Position numbers and translations under genes: made by a program. Under the pieces are notes generated by a model. It was not told the DNA's origin. It worked only from the letters and a program-made list of their open reading frames with translations, and ran no database searches. Of a DNA stretch of 64,000 bases, positions 24,514 through 32,726 are shown piece by piece. Source of the stretch: Cedecea selenatireducens. Lineage in GTDB: Bacteria > Pseudomonadota > Gammaproteobacteria > Enterobacterales > Enterobacteriaceae. The first letter of the stretch is position 1. Each line of letters opens with the position of its first letter. Location of the stretch: positions 248,001-312,000 of the forward strand of contig NZ_JBHIKW010000005.1 of NCBI RefSeq assembly GCF_042138895.1. The letters run 5' to 3'.

Positions 24514-25245
24514 TTAGCCCAGATCGCCAAAGCGCACCTGCAGTGCGGTAATGGCGGTGAGCGCGGTGGTCTCAGTACGCAGAACGCGCGGTCCCAACAG
24601 AATATCAGTAAATTGGTGTTCAGCGGTCATGGCGATCTCATCCGCCGTCAGGCCCCCTTCCGGGCCAATCAGCAGGCGCACGCGCTCGACCGGCTGCGGT
24701 AAGGTGTTGATGCTGGCGCTGGCGCGAGGGTGTAGATTAAGTTTTAGAGCTGCATCCTGCTCGGCGCACCAGGCTTCCAGCTCCATCGCCGGGCGAACTT
24801 CTGGCACCCGGTTACGGCCGCATTGTTCGCAGGCGGCGACGGCAATCTTCTGCCACTGCTGGAGCTTTTTGCTCAGCCTTTCAGCGTCCAGTTTTACCCC
24901 GCAGCGTTCGGAAAACAATGGGGTAATAACGTTCACGCCCAGCTCCACGGCCTTTTGAATGGTAAATTCCATTTTTTCGCCGCGTGACATGACCTGGCCG
25001 AGATGCAGCCAGAGAGGTGATTCACGATCGTCCTGGCTGGCTGCCAGCACTTTTACGCGCACGCTTTTTTTATCCGCCTGCACAATTTCCGCGTCGAACA
25101 CCTGATTGCTGCCGTCGAACAGCTGAATGGCCTGGCCTGCGCCCATACGCAGCACCCGTCCTACGTGGTTTGCCGCATCTTCGCTCAGAAGTACGTCCTG
25201 GCCAACGGAGAGATTTTCAGGGTGGTGAATGCGGGGTATACGCAT
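24514..25245 (-). CDS. rsmE: 16S rRNA (uracil1498-N3)-methyltransferase
   Basis: 243-residue SPOUT-family methyltransferase modifying U1498 of 16S rRNA. The trefoil-knot SAM region is visible as RLLIGPEGGLTADEIAM and LGPRVLRTETTALTAITALQ at the C-terminus. An N-terminal PUA-like domain (LSEDAANHVGRVLRMGAGQ) binds RNA. Upstream of gshB by 12 bases; a degenerate palindromic repeat lies in front of it. Confidence 0.96.
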   Translation of the reverse strand: MRIPRIHHPENLSVGQDVLLSEDAANHVGRVLRMGAGQAIQLFDGSNQVFDAEIVQADKKSVRVKVLAASQDDRESPLWLHLGQVMSRGEKMEFTIQKAVELGVNVITPLFSERCGVKLDAERLSKKLQQWQKIAVAACEQCGRNRVPEVRPAMELEAWCAEQDAALKLNLHPRASASINTLPQPVERVRLLIGPEGGLTADEIAMTAEHQFTDILLGPRVLRTETTALTAITALQVRFGDLG

Positions 25246-25281
25246 GAAATAGTTTCCGATTAGTTGCGCTGCAGGACTTGA

Positions 25282-25316
25282 CCCTCATCCTGACCTTCTC
25301 CCAAAAGGGAGAAGGG
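25282..25316. repeat. Degenerate intergenic palindromic repeat (third copy)
   Basis: CCCTCATCCTGACC followed by the TTCTCCC/GGGAGAA hairpin resembles the left half of the elements at 1025 and 11528. The right-hand GGGTGAGGG end is missing. It lies between rsmE and endA. Confidence 0.6.
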
Positions 25317-25392
25317 ATTTTTCAGCCCCGGCCTTTGTTGGCGAAAGGGCGATGTTTCGTCACAGCAAATAAAGAATTGCCGCTAGTGTAGG

Positions 25393-26100
25393 TTAGCTGT
25401 TTCGCGCCTTGCAAGCCCGTAGCACATATGGGTTATGGTTGCCCTGGACTCTCGCAATACGTTCATCCCGCTCGCACTCCCAGTCGTTGACCGGATAGCG
25501 CTTGTCCCAGACCTGGAAAAGCTGGGTTTGCTGGCGTGAAAGCGAAAGCTGGTACTGGTCGCGCATGTAGAAATAGGTACGGGCAATTGCGCCTCGCGCA
25601 CGCTCCGGCGGTTCGGCCACTTTATCTTTGAAATCAACCTTCATTGCGCACTGGCCATATTGCCCTTCACCGCCGTTCCACTGGCTGTACATGAAGTTAT
25701 TTCTGTCGGCGTTAACCTCGCCGACGGCAGGCTGCAGGTTATGCATATCGCTTTCGATTTTGCGGTAAACGGGGTCTTTGGCGCAGTTTTTACGCCCGCC
25801 GTCCTGCCAGCATTGCAGCAGGTGGCCGAACTGCCAGGCTGGCATGACGTGTTCCCACTCAATGCGGGTAGCCCGGTTCTCGTTTTTCCGCACTTTATAG
25901 CCACAGGACTCAAGGTCCGGGATGCCCTTTTTGCCCTGCCAGCTGATCTTGCAGCCGCAGTAGAAGTCGCCCGGGACATCGGCATTGATTTTTACGCCTG
26001 CGGTTTTGGCCTGGGCGAAGCTGTTGATGCCGGAGCTAAATGCGGGAAGCGAGCTGAGAGCTGCAACGAATGCAACAGCCCAAGAAATTTTGCGAGACAT
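25393..26100 (-). CDS. endA: DNA-specific endonuclease I
   Basis: 235-residue periplasmic nuclease. Signal peptide MSRKISWAVAFVAALSSLPAFSS leads into a mature protein with several cysteines (CGCKISW, SCGYKV) that form disulfides. The catalytic beta-beta-alpha metal motif is RIEWEHVMPAWQFGH with the general-base His84. A later NLQPAVGEVNADRNN supplies the metal-side Asn. Same length and motif order as E. coli EndA. Confidence 0.96.
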   Translation of the reverse strand: MSRKISWAVAFVAALSSLPAFSSGINSFAQAKTAGVKINADVPGDFYCGCKISWQGKKGIPDLESCGYKVRKNENRATRIEWEHVMPAWQFGHLLQCWQDGGRKNCAKDPVYRKIESDMHNLQPAVGEVNADRNNFMYSQWNGGEGQYGQCAMKVDFKDKVAEPPERARGAIARTYFYMRDQYQLSLSRQQTQLFQVWDKRYPVNDWECERDERIARVQGNHNPYVLRACKARNS

Positions 26101-26192
26101 TTCTAGAATCCTTACTAAAACGTGCCCGCACCCTAACTGATCGGATATCCAGTTTCAATCGGCGATGGTGTAAAAATTCCAGAAATAAATGA

Positions 26193-26708
26193 TTAATTAC
26201 ATGGGGTTGTAACGTCGGGTTTTAATAGCTGCCCGCAATGAGTGCAGCGGTATTCTGCTTCACCGCGCAGAACCCGATTGTGGCGGCGCACGGTGAGCTG
26301 ATGCTGCTGGCAGGGGCAGCGGTAGGGGAAGGTATTTTTGCGTACCGAATCTACTTCAAACCGATGGGTGCGGCGAGCAGGCACGCCAAGCACGGTTTCC
26401 ATCATCCATTTCCACTCTCTGCCGTGAGGAGCTACGCGGCCAAAATGCTTCCAGACCAGCAGGTGAGCCAGCTCATGGGGAACGACTTCGTCCACAAAAG
26501 CCTGCTGATTTTCCATCAGTAGCACCGGATTGAGGCGAATTTCGTAGCTTTCCAGCCAGGCGGTTCCGGCAGCGGTGCCGCGCTGCTGATAGACCATTTT
26601 GGGCTCAGGATAATGCGTGCCTAAATGCGAGTTGGCCTGCTGAAGCTTTTCACGCAGGCAGCGCATCACGGCTTGCTGGATGGCGATAGGGAGTCGGGGG
26701 GCTTTCAT
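26193..26708 (-). CDS. sprT: SprT family zinc metalloprotease-like protein
   Basis: 171 residues from 26708 (MKAPRLPIAIQQAVMRCLRE), chosen by match to the E. coli start; 17 further upstream residues are possible but unsupported. The zinc protease motif HELAHLLVWKHFGRVAPHG has HExxH plus a third His. The C-terminal zinc ribbon is YRCPCQQH and YRCTHCG. The function is poorly known; the family resembles DNA–protein crosslink proteases. Confidence 0.94.
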   Translation of the reverse strand: MKAPRLPIAIQQAVMRCLREKLQQANSHLGTHYPEPKMVYQQRGTAAGTAWLESYEIRLNPVLLMENQQAFVDEVVPHELAHLLVWKHFGRVAPHGREWKWMMETVLGVPARRTHRFEVDSVRKNTFPYRCPCQQHQLTVRRHNRVLRGEAEYRCTHCGQLLKPDVTTPCN

Positions 26709-26747
26709 AACGGCAGAGAATAATGGGGCAGGAAGCGCGGTGCAAGC

Positions 26748-26767
26748 CCCTCCCGTCACCGGGAGGG
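26748..26767 (-). terminator. Hairpin after galP
   Basis: CCCTCCCG and CGGGAGGG with a four-base loop lie 12 bases beyond the galP stop on the minus strand. No strong T run follows, so efficiency is uncertain. Confidence 0.6.
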
Positions 26768-26778
26768 ACCGTTAAAGC

Positions 26779-28173
26779 TTAGTTGTGCGCGCCGATTTCG
26801 CGTAATTTACGGCCTTTCATCAGGTTACGTTCGATGTGTTCCAGCGAGACGTGTTTTGTCTCAGGAATAAGCCACAGCGTCAGGACGATGAAGAACAGGT
26901 TCAGCGCCGCATAAACCCAGAAGGTGTTGGCGTTGCCCAGCGTGTTCAGCATGGTCAGGAAGGTTGCGCCAACGATCATATTGGCAATCCAGTTGGTGGC
27001 GGTGGAGCAGGTGATACCGAAATCACGCCCTTTGAGCGGCTGGATTTCAGAACACAGCACCCAAATCAGCGGGCCCGCGCTCATGGCGAAGCCAACGATG
27101 AACATCAGCAGCATGGCAATCGCGAAGTACTGCGCGCCCTGAGAGTGGATACCGATGTGCAGCATGGTGCCCAGCACGCCCATCCCAACGGCCATGACCA
27201 TGAAGCCAAGCACCAGCGTAGGCTTACGTCCCCAGCGATCCACCAGGCCGATGGCGATGAAGGTCGCCAGTACGTTAATCAGGCCGACGATCACGGTGCC
27301 CCACATTTGCTGCGTGGTGTTGGCAAACCCGGCAATTTCGAAGATTTTCGGTGCGTAGTACATGATGACGTTCATGCCGGTGAACTGCTGCATAACCTGT
27401 AGCAGCACGCCCAGAAAGACCGCGCGACGGAAGTTAGAGTTGTCCTTAAACAGCGACCAGCCGCTCTGTTTTACCTTCAGGCTTTCGCGGATCTCTTCCA
27501 GCTCACGTTTCGCTTCTGCGCTGGTATCACGCAGGCGCAGCAGAACGCGCTCAGCATCGTGGAAACGGCGCTTGGCGGCAAACCAACGCGGGCTGTCCGG
27601 CAGGAAAAATACGCCAACCAGCAGCAGCAGGGCAGGCAGGGTAATAACCCCAAGCATCCAGCGCCAGGATTCGGTGTAGCTGAAGGCGGTATCAGAGAGA
27701 TAAGCGCCCAGAATACCGATGGTTATCATGAGCTGGTACATGGAGATCATGCTGCCGCGAATCTTCTCCGGCGCAATCTCTGACAGGTACAGCGGCGCGG
27801 TGTAGGAAGCTACGCCGACGGCAAGGCCCAGCAGGACGCGGGAAACAATCAACACTTCAACGTTAGGCGCAAAGGCCGAGCAAAGGGAGCCGAGCACAAA
27901 CAGCACGGCGCCGATCATCAGGCTGTATTTTCGGCCCAGCTTGAAGGAGAGCCAGCCGCTGCCGATGGCCCCGACGGCGGCACCGAACATCATTGAGCTC
28001 ACCACCCATTCCTGGGTGTGGGAAGTGATGGCGAAGTCTTTAGCGATAAAAGGCAGCGCACCGGCAATTACGCCGATATCCAGGCCAAACAGCAGGCCGG
28101 CGAGTGCGGCGAGGAAGCAGACGAAAAAGGTCATGCTTTTGTTTGAACGCCCGGATTTTTTATTGTCAGGCAT
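26779..28173 (-). CDS. galP: Galactose:H+ symporter
   Basis: 464-residue MFS sugar transporter with 12 membrane segments, importing galactose and glucose with protons. Start 28173 (MPDNKKSGRSNKSMTFFVCFLAALAGLLFGLD-type N-terminus) equals E. coli GalP; an ATG four codons upstream (28185) is less likely. Sugar-porter signatures are GRKYSLMIG, PLYLSEIAPEKIRGSM, QQFTGMNVIMYY, DRWGRKP and PETKHVSLEHIE. The upstream region holds a CRP site and two GalR/GalS-type operators, consistent with galactose-inducible, glucose-repressed expression. Confidence 0.97.
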   Translation of the reverse strand: MPDNKKSGRSNKSMTFFVCFLAALAGLLFGLDIGVIAGALPFIAKDFAITSHTQEWVVSSMMFGAAVGAIGSGWLSFKLGRKYSLMIGAVLFVLGSLCSAFAPNVEVLIVSRVLLGLAVGVASYTAPLYLSEIAPEKIRGSMISMYQLMITIGILGAYLSDTAFSYTESWRWMLGVITLPALLLLVGVFFLPDSPRWFAAKRRFHDAERVLLRLRDTSAEAKRELEEIRESLKVKQSGWSLFKDNSNFRRAVFLGVLLQVMQQFTGMNVIMYYAPKIFEIAGFANTTQQMWGTVIVGLINVLATFIAIGLVDRWGRKPTLVLGFMVMAVGMGVLGTMLHIGIHSQGAQYFAIAMLLMFIVGFAMSAGPLIWVLCSEIQPLKGRDFGITCSTATNWIANMIVGATFLTMLNTLGNANTFWVYAALNLFFIVLTLWLIPETKHVSLEHIERNLMKGRKLREIGAHN

Positions 28174-28239
28174 AACGCCCTCCACGTGGGTTTTTCGGAT
28201 TTGACGGCATTAAGGGTAGGTCAGCGAAGGGCAAAAGTG

Positions 28240-28255
28240 TGTGATGATAATCACA
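28240..28255. promoter_or_regulatory. CRP-binding site of galP
   Basis: TGTGATGATAATCACA is a perfect TGTGA-N6-TCACA palindrome. Its centre is about 41 bases upstream of a plausible start point with a TACCCT -10 element (28213–28218, minus strand), a class II activator position. Confidence 0.85.
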
Positions 28256-28258
28256 GCT

Positions 28259-28274
28259 ATGTAATCGGTTACAC
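28259..28274. promoter_or_regulatory. GalR/GalS-type operator 1
   Basis: GTGTAACCGATTACAT (minus strand) fits the GalR consensus GTGNAANCGNTTNCAC closely. It lies three bases upstream of the CRP site. Confidence 0.8.
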
Positions 28275-28441
28275 TAACGGTGCAGATTAAAAAGAGGCTT
28301 CATTATGATAAAACATGAGATTAATAGTGACTAAAGTCCACGCTGCGGGAAAAAATCAGCTTAGTCTGAAGCGTTATGTAACAAATGATGTGTTTTAACT
28401 GAGGGATGATAAAAAGCGATAACAGAAGTCTTTATTTACGG

Positions 28442-28457
28442 ATGTAATCGGTTTCAC
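28442..28457. promoter_or_regulatory. GalR/GalS-type operator 2
   Basis: GTGAAACCGATTACAT (minus strand) repeats 15 of 16 bases of operator 1, with centres 183 bp apart. The pair could support a repression loop. The rest of the 390-base gap between galP and metK shows only the metK terminator. Confidence 0.75.
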
Positions 28458-28519
28458 GATGACGGCGAACGGCTCGGGGAATAGGAAAAAAGAGGCGTGC
28501 TGGCGCAGCGGCAGAAAGC

Positions 28520-28544
28520 AAAAGGCCAGCATAAGCTGGCCTTT
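28520..28544 (-). terminator. Terminator of metK
   Basis: On the minus strand, AAAGGCCAGC, a four-base loop and GCTGGCCTTT are followed by T residues, about 20 bases after the metK stop. Confidence 0.88.
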
Positions 28545-28564
28545 AAAGACGGAAGGCTGGAGAG

Positions 28565-29719
28565 TTATTTCAGGCCAGCAGCTTCGCGCAGCAGTGCTGC
28601 TTTGTCGGTTTTTTCCCAAGGGAAATGTTCGCGACCAAAGTGACCGTAAGCGGCGGTCTCTTTGTAAATCGGGTGCAGCAGATCCAGCATCTGGATCAGG
28701 CCGTATGGACGCAGGTCGAAGAACTCACGCACCAGCAGGGTCAGCTGCTCGGTAGAGATTTTCTCGGTACCGAAGGTTTCCACCATGATGGAAGTAGGTT
28801 CTGCCACGCCGATAGCGTAAGAAACCTGAATTTCACAGCGGTCGGCCAGGCCTGCAGCCACGATGTTTTTCGCAACATAACGCGCAGCGTAGGCGGCAGA
28901 ACGGTCAACTTTAGACGGATCTTTACCGGAGAATGCGCCGCCACCGTGACGAGCCATACCGCCGTAGGTATCAACGATGATTTTACGACCGGTCAGACCG
29001 CAGTCACCCATCGGGCCACCGATGACGAAACGGCCGGTTGGGTTGATGTGGTATTTGGTCGACGCGTTCAGCCACTCGCCCGGCAGAACAGGTTTGATGA
29101 TCTCTTCCATCACCGCTTCCTGCAGGACTTTCAGCTCGACGTCTTCGGAATGCTGAGTAGACAGCACCACCGCATCGATACCGACGATCTTGCCGTCGTC
29201 ATACTGGAAGGTGATCTGGCTTTTCGCATCCGGACGCAGCCAAGGCAGGGAGCCGTTTTTACGCACTTCAGCCTGACGCTGCACCAGACGGTGGGCGTAG
29301 GTGATTGGCGCTGGCATCAGCACGTCGGTTTCGTTAGTCGCGTAGCCAAACATCAGGCCCTGGTCGCCCGCGCCCTGCTCCAGCGGATCGGTACGGTCAA
29401 CGCCCTGGTTGATGTCCGGGGATTGCTTACCAATCGCGCTCAGAACGGCACAGGAGTTGGCATCAAAGCCCATATCTGAATGCACATAGCCGATTTCACG
29501 CACGGTGTTGCGGGTGATTTCTTCGATATCAACCCACGCGCTGGTGGTGATTTCGCCGCCAACCAGAACCATGCCGGTTTTAACGTAGGTCTCACAGGCT
29601 ACGCGTGCTTTCGGATCCTGCTCGAGGATAGCATCAAGGACGGCGTCGGAGATTTGGTCAGCGATTTTATCAGGATGCCCTTCAGATACAGACTCGGACG
29701 TAAAAAGGTGTTTAGCCAT
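28565..29719 (-). CDS. metK: S-adenosylmethionine synthetase
   Basis: 384-residue enzyme, identical in length to E. coli MetK, making SAM from methionine and ATP. Motifs: SEGHPDKIADQISDAVLD with the ATP-binding His and Asp, the hexapeptide-type GAGDQGLMFGYA, and the glycine-rich GGGAFSGKDPSKVDRSAAY. SAM feeds polyamine synthesis, in keeping with speA and speB next door. MetJ-like boxes lie in its upstream region. Confidence 0.98.
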   Translation of the reverse strand: MAKHLFTSESVSEGHPDKIADQISDAVLDAILEQDPKARVACETYVKTGMVLVGGEITTSAWVDIEEITRNTVREIGYVHSDMGFDANSCAVLSAIGKQSPDINQGVDRTDPLEQGAGDQGLMFGYATNETDVLMPAPITYAHRLVQRQAEVRKNGSLPWLRPDAKSQITFQYDDGKIVGIDAVVLSTQHSEDVELKVLQEAVMEEIIKPVLPGEWLNASTKYHINPTGRFVIGGPMGDCGLTGRKIIVDTYGGMARHGGGAFSGKDPSKVDRSAAYAARYVAKNIVAAGLADRCEIQVSYAIGVAEPTSIMVETFGTEKISTEQLTLLVREFFDLRPYGLIQMLDLLHPIYKETAAYGHFGREHFPWEKTDKAALLREAAGLK

Positions 29720-29849
29720 ATTTTCTTCACCCTAAAAGGATTTGTTTAGTTCAGGCTGCTGCTCTACGCCGCAGGTGCGGTGAGATAGACCAACCTGGGA
29801 ACTTATTGCCACAGATTGAAAAACAGGCAGTCTAACAGTTAATCAGTAT

Positions 29850-29873
29850 AGATGGATTAACATCTGGACGGCT
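29850..29873. promoter_or_regulatory. Tandem MetJ boxes upstream of metK
   Basis: Three contiguous eight-base units AGATGGAT, TAACATCT and GGACGGCT resemble the AGACGTCT met box (about five to six matches each), 130–155 bases upstream of the metK start. This fits known MetJ control of metK. Confidence 0.65.
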
Positions 29874-29987
29874 ATTTTAGATTACACAATCGGCAGATAG
29901 CCAGAATTTTTTAGGGTAACGGCAATATGTGAGAAATCTTTAGTGGAAAGCATGGCTGACACTGCTGGCAATTTACGCATTTTTGTT

Positions 29988-30016
29988 TTGCTTTTTACCC
30001 CTGATATGGGTATAAA
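29988..30016 (+). promoter_or_regulatory. Probable speA promoter
   Basis: TTGCTT and TATAAA are separated by exactly 17 bases and point toward speA. The implied untranslated leader before speA is about 520 bases. It contains a small ORF, an attenuator-like structure and yqgB. The rest of the 29720–30404 gap holds the metK control region and nothing else recognised. Confidence 0.65.
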
Positions 30017-30165
30017 GCGGCGCGCGCGGCTTAATCAAAAGCACACAGTTTGTGTTGCCCACTTCCAGCCGGGTTGAGCAATTATTTAGAGCCTGTCAGC
30101 TACAGTGCTCGCAGCTTTGGCTTGTCGCATACATAGTCAACGTATGCGTGGAGGTGATACGAGTA

Positions 30166-30303
30166 ATGAACCGCCGTCATTCAATTAATCTGGCACGCCG
30201 TCCTGGCGCGCATATGCTCCTCGCAGCCTGCATCTCATGTTTTCAAACTTGCCGATGTTTTACCCATCTCGGCGCTTCTCAGGATCCCCGGGCCGGTCTG
30301 TAA
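30166..30303 (+). CDS. Small ORF in the speA leader
   Basis: A 45-codon frame starting MNRRHSINLARRPGAH and ending in a cysteine-rich stretch (CISCFQTCRCF). It is preceded by GGAGGTGAT seven bases before the ATG, one of the strongest ribosome sites in the window. The frame is open to an ATG at 30052, but that longer version has no ribosome site. E. coli annotates an 83-residue ORF (yqgD) in a similar place; equivalence was not verified. It is followed 26 bases later by a terminator-like hairpin, so it may be a regulatory leader peptide. No function is assigned. Confidence 0.5.
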   Translation: MNRRHSINLARRPGAHMLLAACISCFQTCRCFTHLGASQDPRAGL

Positions 30304-30320
30304 TCCGCCGTGGTCACTGA

Positions 30321-30350
30321 ACAAGGGCGCTCTTGTAATACAAGAGTTTT
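30321..30350 (+). promoter_or_regulatory. Attenuator-like structure in the speA leader
   Basis: CTCTTG-TAATA-CAAGAG followed by TTTT (30330–30350) looks like a short intrinsic terminator. ACAAG at 30321 can instead pair with CTTGT at 30332–30336, which would destroy the terminator stem. Two mutually exclusive hairpins after a well-translated small ORF form a classic attenuation layout. Regulation by polyamines or arginine is inference. Confidence 0.5.
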
Positions 30351-30404
30351 CTCGTGGTTTCGCCGTCCTGTCATACAGGGTTCGGATACGTGTTTTACAA
30401 TGAT

Positions 30405-30551
30405 ATGAAAATGAAACCGGTCGCACAGCCTGGCTGTCAGCGTCTTGTGCTGTCAATACGCGCTGTTAATGGGTTGTTATTGCAGGATACCCCTGCGATA
30501 GTAGTCAACTGTTTTGCACAATCGACAAAATTTGAGGTTCGCCATGACTGA
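30405..30551 (+). CDS. yqgB: Small protein YqgB
   Basis: 48-residue protein starting MKMKPVAQ and containing AIVVNCFAQS, matching the E. coli YqgB blocks MKKKPVAQ and AIVVNCF. The middle is divergent. It overlaps the speA start by eight bases, so translation of yqgB probably influences speA translation. E. coli YqgB has been associated with acid stress; its mechanism is not known. Confidence 0.75.
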   Translation: MKMKPVAQPGCQRLVLSIRAVNGLLLQDTPAIVVNCFAQSTKFEVRHD

Positions 30552-32520
30552 CAAAATTACTTCTGTTTCGGGTTCGTCAGTGGGCGGGCAGGATGTACAT
30601 CGTTCCATTCAGGAGGTTGCCATGAGCTCCGAGGAAGCCAGCAAGATGCTGCGTACATACAATATTGCCTGGTGGGGCAATAACTATTACGACGTCAACG
30701 AACTGGGCCACATCAGCGTTTGCCCGGATCCGGACGTTCCGGAGGCTCGGGTCGATCTCGCCGAGCTGGTTAAAGCTCGCGAAGCCCAGGGCCAACGCCT
30801 GCCTGCGCTGTTCTGCTTCCCGCAGATCCTGCAACACCGCCTGCGTTCAATTAACGCCGCCTTTAAGCGCGCCCGTGAATCTTACGGCTATAAAGGCGAC
30901 TACTTCCTGGTTTATCCGATCAAAGTAAACCAGCATCGTCGCGTGATTGAGTCGCTGATCCATTCCGGCGAGCCGCTGGGTCTGGAAGCTGGCTCTAAAG
31001 CCGAACTGATGGCCGTGCTGGCGCACGCTGGCATGACCCGTTCTGTTATCGTTTGTAACGGCTATAAAGACCGCGAATACATCCGCCTGGCGCTGATCGG
31101 CGAGAAGATGGGCCACAAGGTCTATCTGGTTATCGAGAAGATGTCCGAGATTAGCATCGTGCTGGAAGAAGCCGAGCGCCTGAACGTGATTCCTCGCCTG
31201 GGCGTTCGCGCCCGTCTGGCTTCCCAGGGCTCCGGTAAGTGGCAGTCCTCCGGTGGTGAAAAATCCAAATTCGGCCTGGCGGCAAACCAGGTTCTGCAGC
31301 TGGTGGAAATCCTGCGTGAACGCGGTCGCCTGGACAGCATTCAGCTTCTGCACTTCCATCTTGGCTCGCAGATGGCAAACATTCGCGACATCGCGACCGG
31401 CGTGCGTGAATCCGCCCGCTTCTACGTTGAGCTGCACAAGCTAGGCGTGAATATCCAATGCTTCGACGTTGGCGGTGGCCTGGGCGTGGACTACGAAGGG
31501 ACGCGTTCCCAGTCCGACTGTTCGGTTAACTACGGCCTGAATGAGTACGCGAACAACATCATCTGGGCAATCGGCGATGCCTGTGAAGAAAACGGCCTGC
31601 CGCACCCGACGGTGATTACCGAGTCTGGCCGCGCCGTAACCGCGCACCACACCGTGCTGGTTTCCAACATCATTGGCGTTGAGCGTAACGAATACACCGC
31701 GGCGACCCCACCGGCCGATGACGCACCGCGCGCGCTGCAAAGCATGTGGGAAACCTGGCTTGAAATGCACCAGCCGGGCACGCGCCGTTCGCTGCGTGAA
31801 TGGCTGCACGATAGCCAGATGGACCTGCACGATATCCACGTCGGCTACTCCTCCGGCGCCTACAGCCTGCAGGAACGTGCCTGGGCCGAACAGCTCTACC
31901 TGAACATGTGCCACGACGTGCAGAAACAGCTCGATCCGAGCAACCGCGCGCACCGTCCAATCATCGACGAGCTGCAGGAGCGCATGGCGGACAAAATGTA
32001 CGTCAACTTCTCGCTGTTCCAGTCGATGCCGGATGCGTGGGGTATCGACCAGCTGTTCCCGGTGATGCCGCTGGAAGGGCTGAACCACGCGCCTGAGCGC
32101 CGTGCCGTACTGCTGGATATCACCTGTGACTCCGATGGCGCAATCGACCACTACGTGGACGGCGACGGTATCGCAACGACCATGCCAATGCCGGAATACG
32201 ACCCGGAGAACCCGCCGATGCTGGGCTTCTTTATGGTTGGCGCGTATCAGGAAATCCTCGGCAACATGCACAACCTGTTCGGTGACACCGAAGCGGTAGA
32301 CGTCTTCGTCTTCCCTGACGGCTCCGTGGAAGTTGAGCTGTCTGATGAAGGCGACACCGTGGCGGATATGCTGCAGTACGTGCAGCTCGACCCGAACAAG
32401 CTGCTGACCCAGTTCCGCGACCAGGTGAAGAACACCGGCCTTGACGAGGCGCTGCAACAGCAGTTCCTCGAAGAGTTTGAAGCCGGTCTTTACGGTTACA
32501 CGTATCTGGAAGACGAGTAA
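30544..32520 (+). CDS. speA: Biosynthetic arginine decarboxylase
   Basis: 658 residues from ATG 30544, the same length as E. coli SpeA. It converts arginine to agmatine, the first step of the agmatine route to putrescine. It is a PLP fold-type III enzyme: the PLP lysine is K127 in YPIKVNQHRRV, the phosphate-binding region includes HFHLGSQMAN and GGGLGVDYEG, and ITCDSDGAIDHY carries the active-site Cys and Asp of the C-terminal barrel. Ten in-frame codons upstream exist but overlap yqgB without support. speB follows after 206 bases. Confidence 0.97.
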   Translation: MTDKITSVSGSSVGGQDVHRSIQEVAMSSEEASKMLRTYNIAWWGNNYYDVNELGHISVCPDPDVPEARVDLAELVKAREAQGQRLPALFCFPQILQHRLRSINAAFKRARESYGYKGDYFLVYPIKVNQHRRVIESLIHSGEPLGLEAGSKAELMAVLAHAGMTRSVIVCNGYKDREYIRLALIGEKMGHKVYLVIEKMSEISIVLEEAERLNVIPRLGVRARLASQGSGKWQSSGGEKSKFGLAANQVLQLVEILRERGRLDSIQLLHFHLGSQMANIRDIATGVRESARFYVELHKLGVNIQCFDVGGGLGVDYEGTRSQSDCSVNYGLNEYANNIIWAIGDACEENGLPHPTVITESGRAVTAHHTVLVSNIIGVERNEYTAATPPADDAPRALQSMWETWLEMHQPGTRRSLREWLHDSQMDLHDIHVGYSSGAYSLQERAWAEQLYLNMCHDVQKQLDPSNRAHRPIIDELQERMADKMYVNFSLFQSMPDAWGIDQLFPVMPLEGLNHAPERRAVLLDITCDSDGAIDHYVDGDGIATTMPMPEYDPENPPMLGFFMVGAYQEILGNMHNLFGDTEAVDVFVFPDGSVEVELSDEGDTVADMLQYVQLDPNKLLTQFRDQVKNTGLDEALQQQFLEEFEAGLYGYTYLEDE

Positions 32521-32647
32521 TTCAATCGCCCTCTTTCTGTGCGAGAGGGCAGGGTCAGGGGCAAAGGCAGCATCATCGCCTATACTCTCTTGAACCCGTA
32601 TGAATTAGCGGCGATAATCCGCTCAATAAAAGGCAGTACCCCAATCC

Positions 32648-32692
32648 AATCCCTTCCTCGTCGGGTTTAACGACGCGGAGGGGATTTTTTTT
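32648..32692 (+). terminator. Terminator between speA and speB
   Basis: AATCCCTTCCTCGTCG pairs with CGACGCGGAGGGGATT and is followed by eight T residues. speB may therefore depend on read-through or its own promoter just upstream or within the 206-base gap. Confidence 0.85.
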
Positions 32693-32726
32693 AGGCTTTT
32701 TTTAACCCCAACCGAGAGGTCAGACA

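Noticed and set aside
30052..30165. Upstream extension of the small speA-leader ORF to an ATG at 30052
   Set aside because: No ribosome site precedes 30052, whereas GGAGGTGAT precedes the internal ATG at 30166. The longer form cannot be excluded, because E. coli annotates an 83-residue ORF in this region.
31441..32457. 338-residue open frame antisense to speA, and similar long frames opposite tdcE (61114–62091), speC (9552–10532) and gshB (23548–24702)
   Set aside because: All lie opposite well-supported genes, are low in recognisable motifs and rich in His/Arg/Gln as expected of reverse-frame artefacts.
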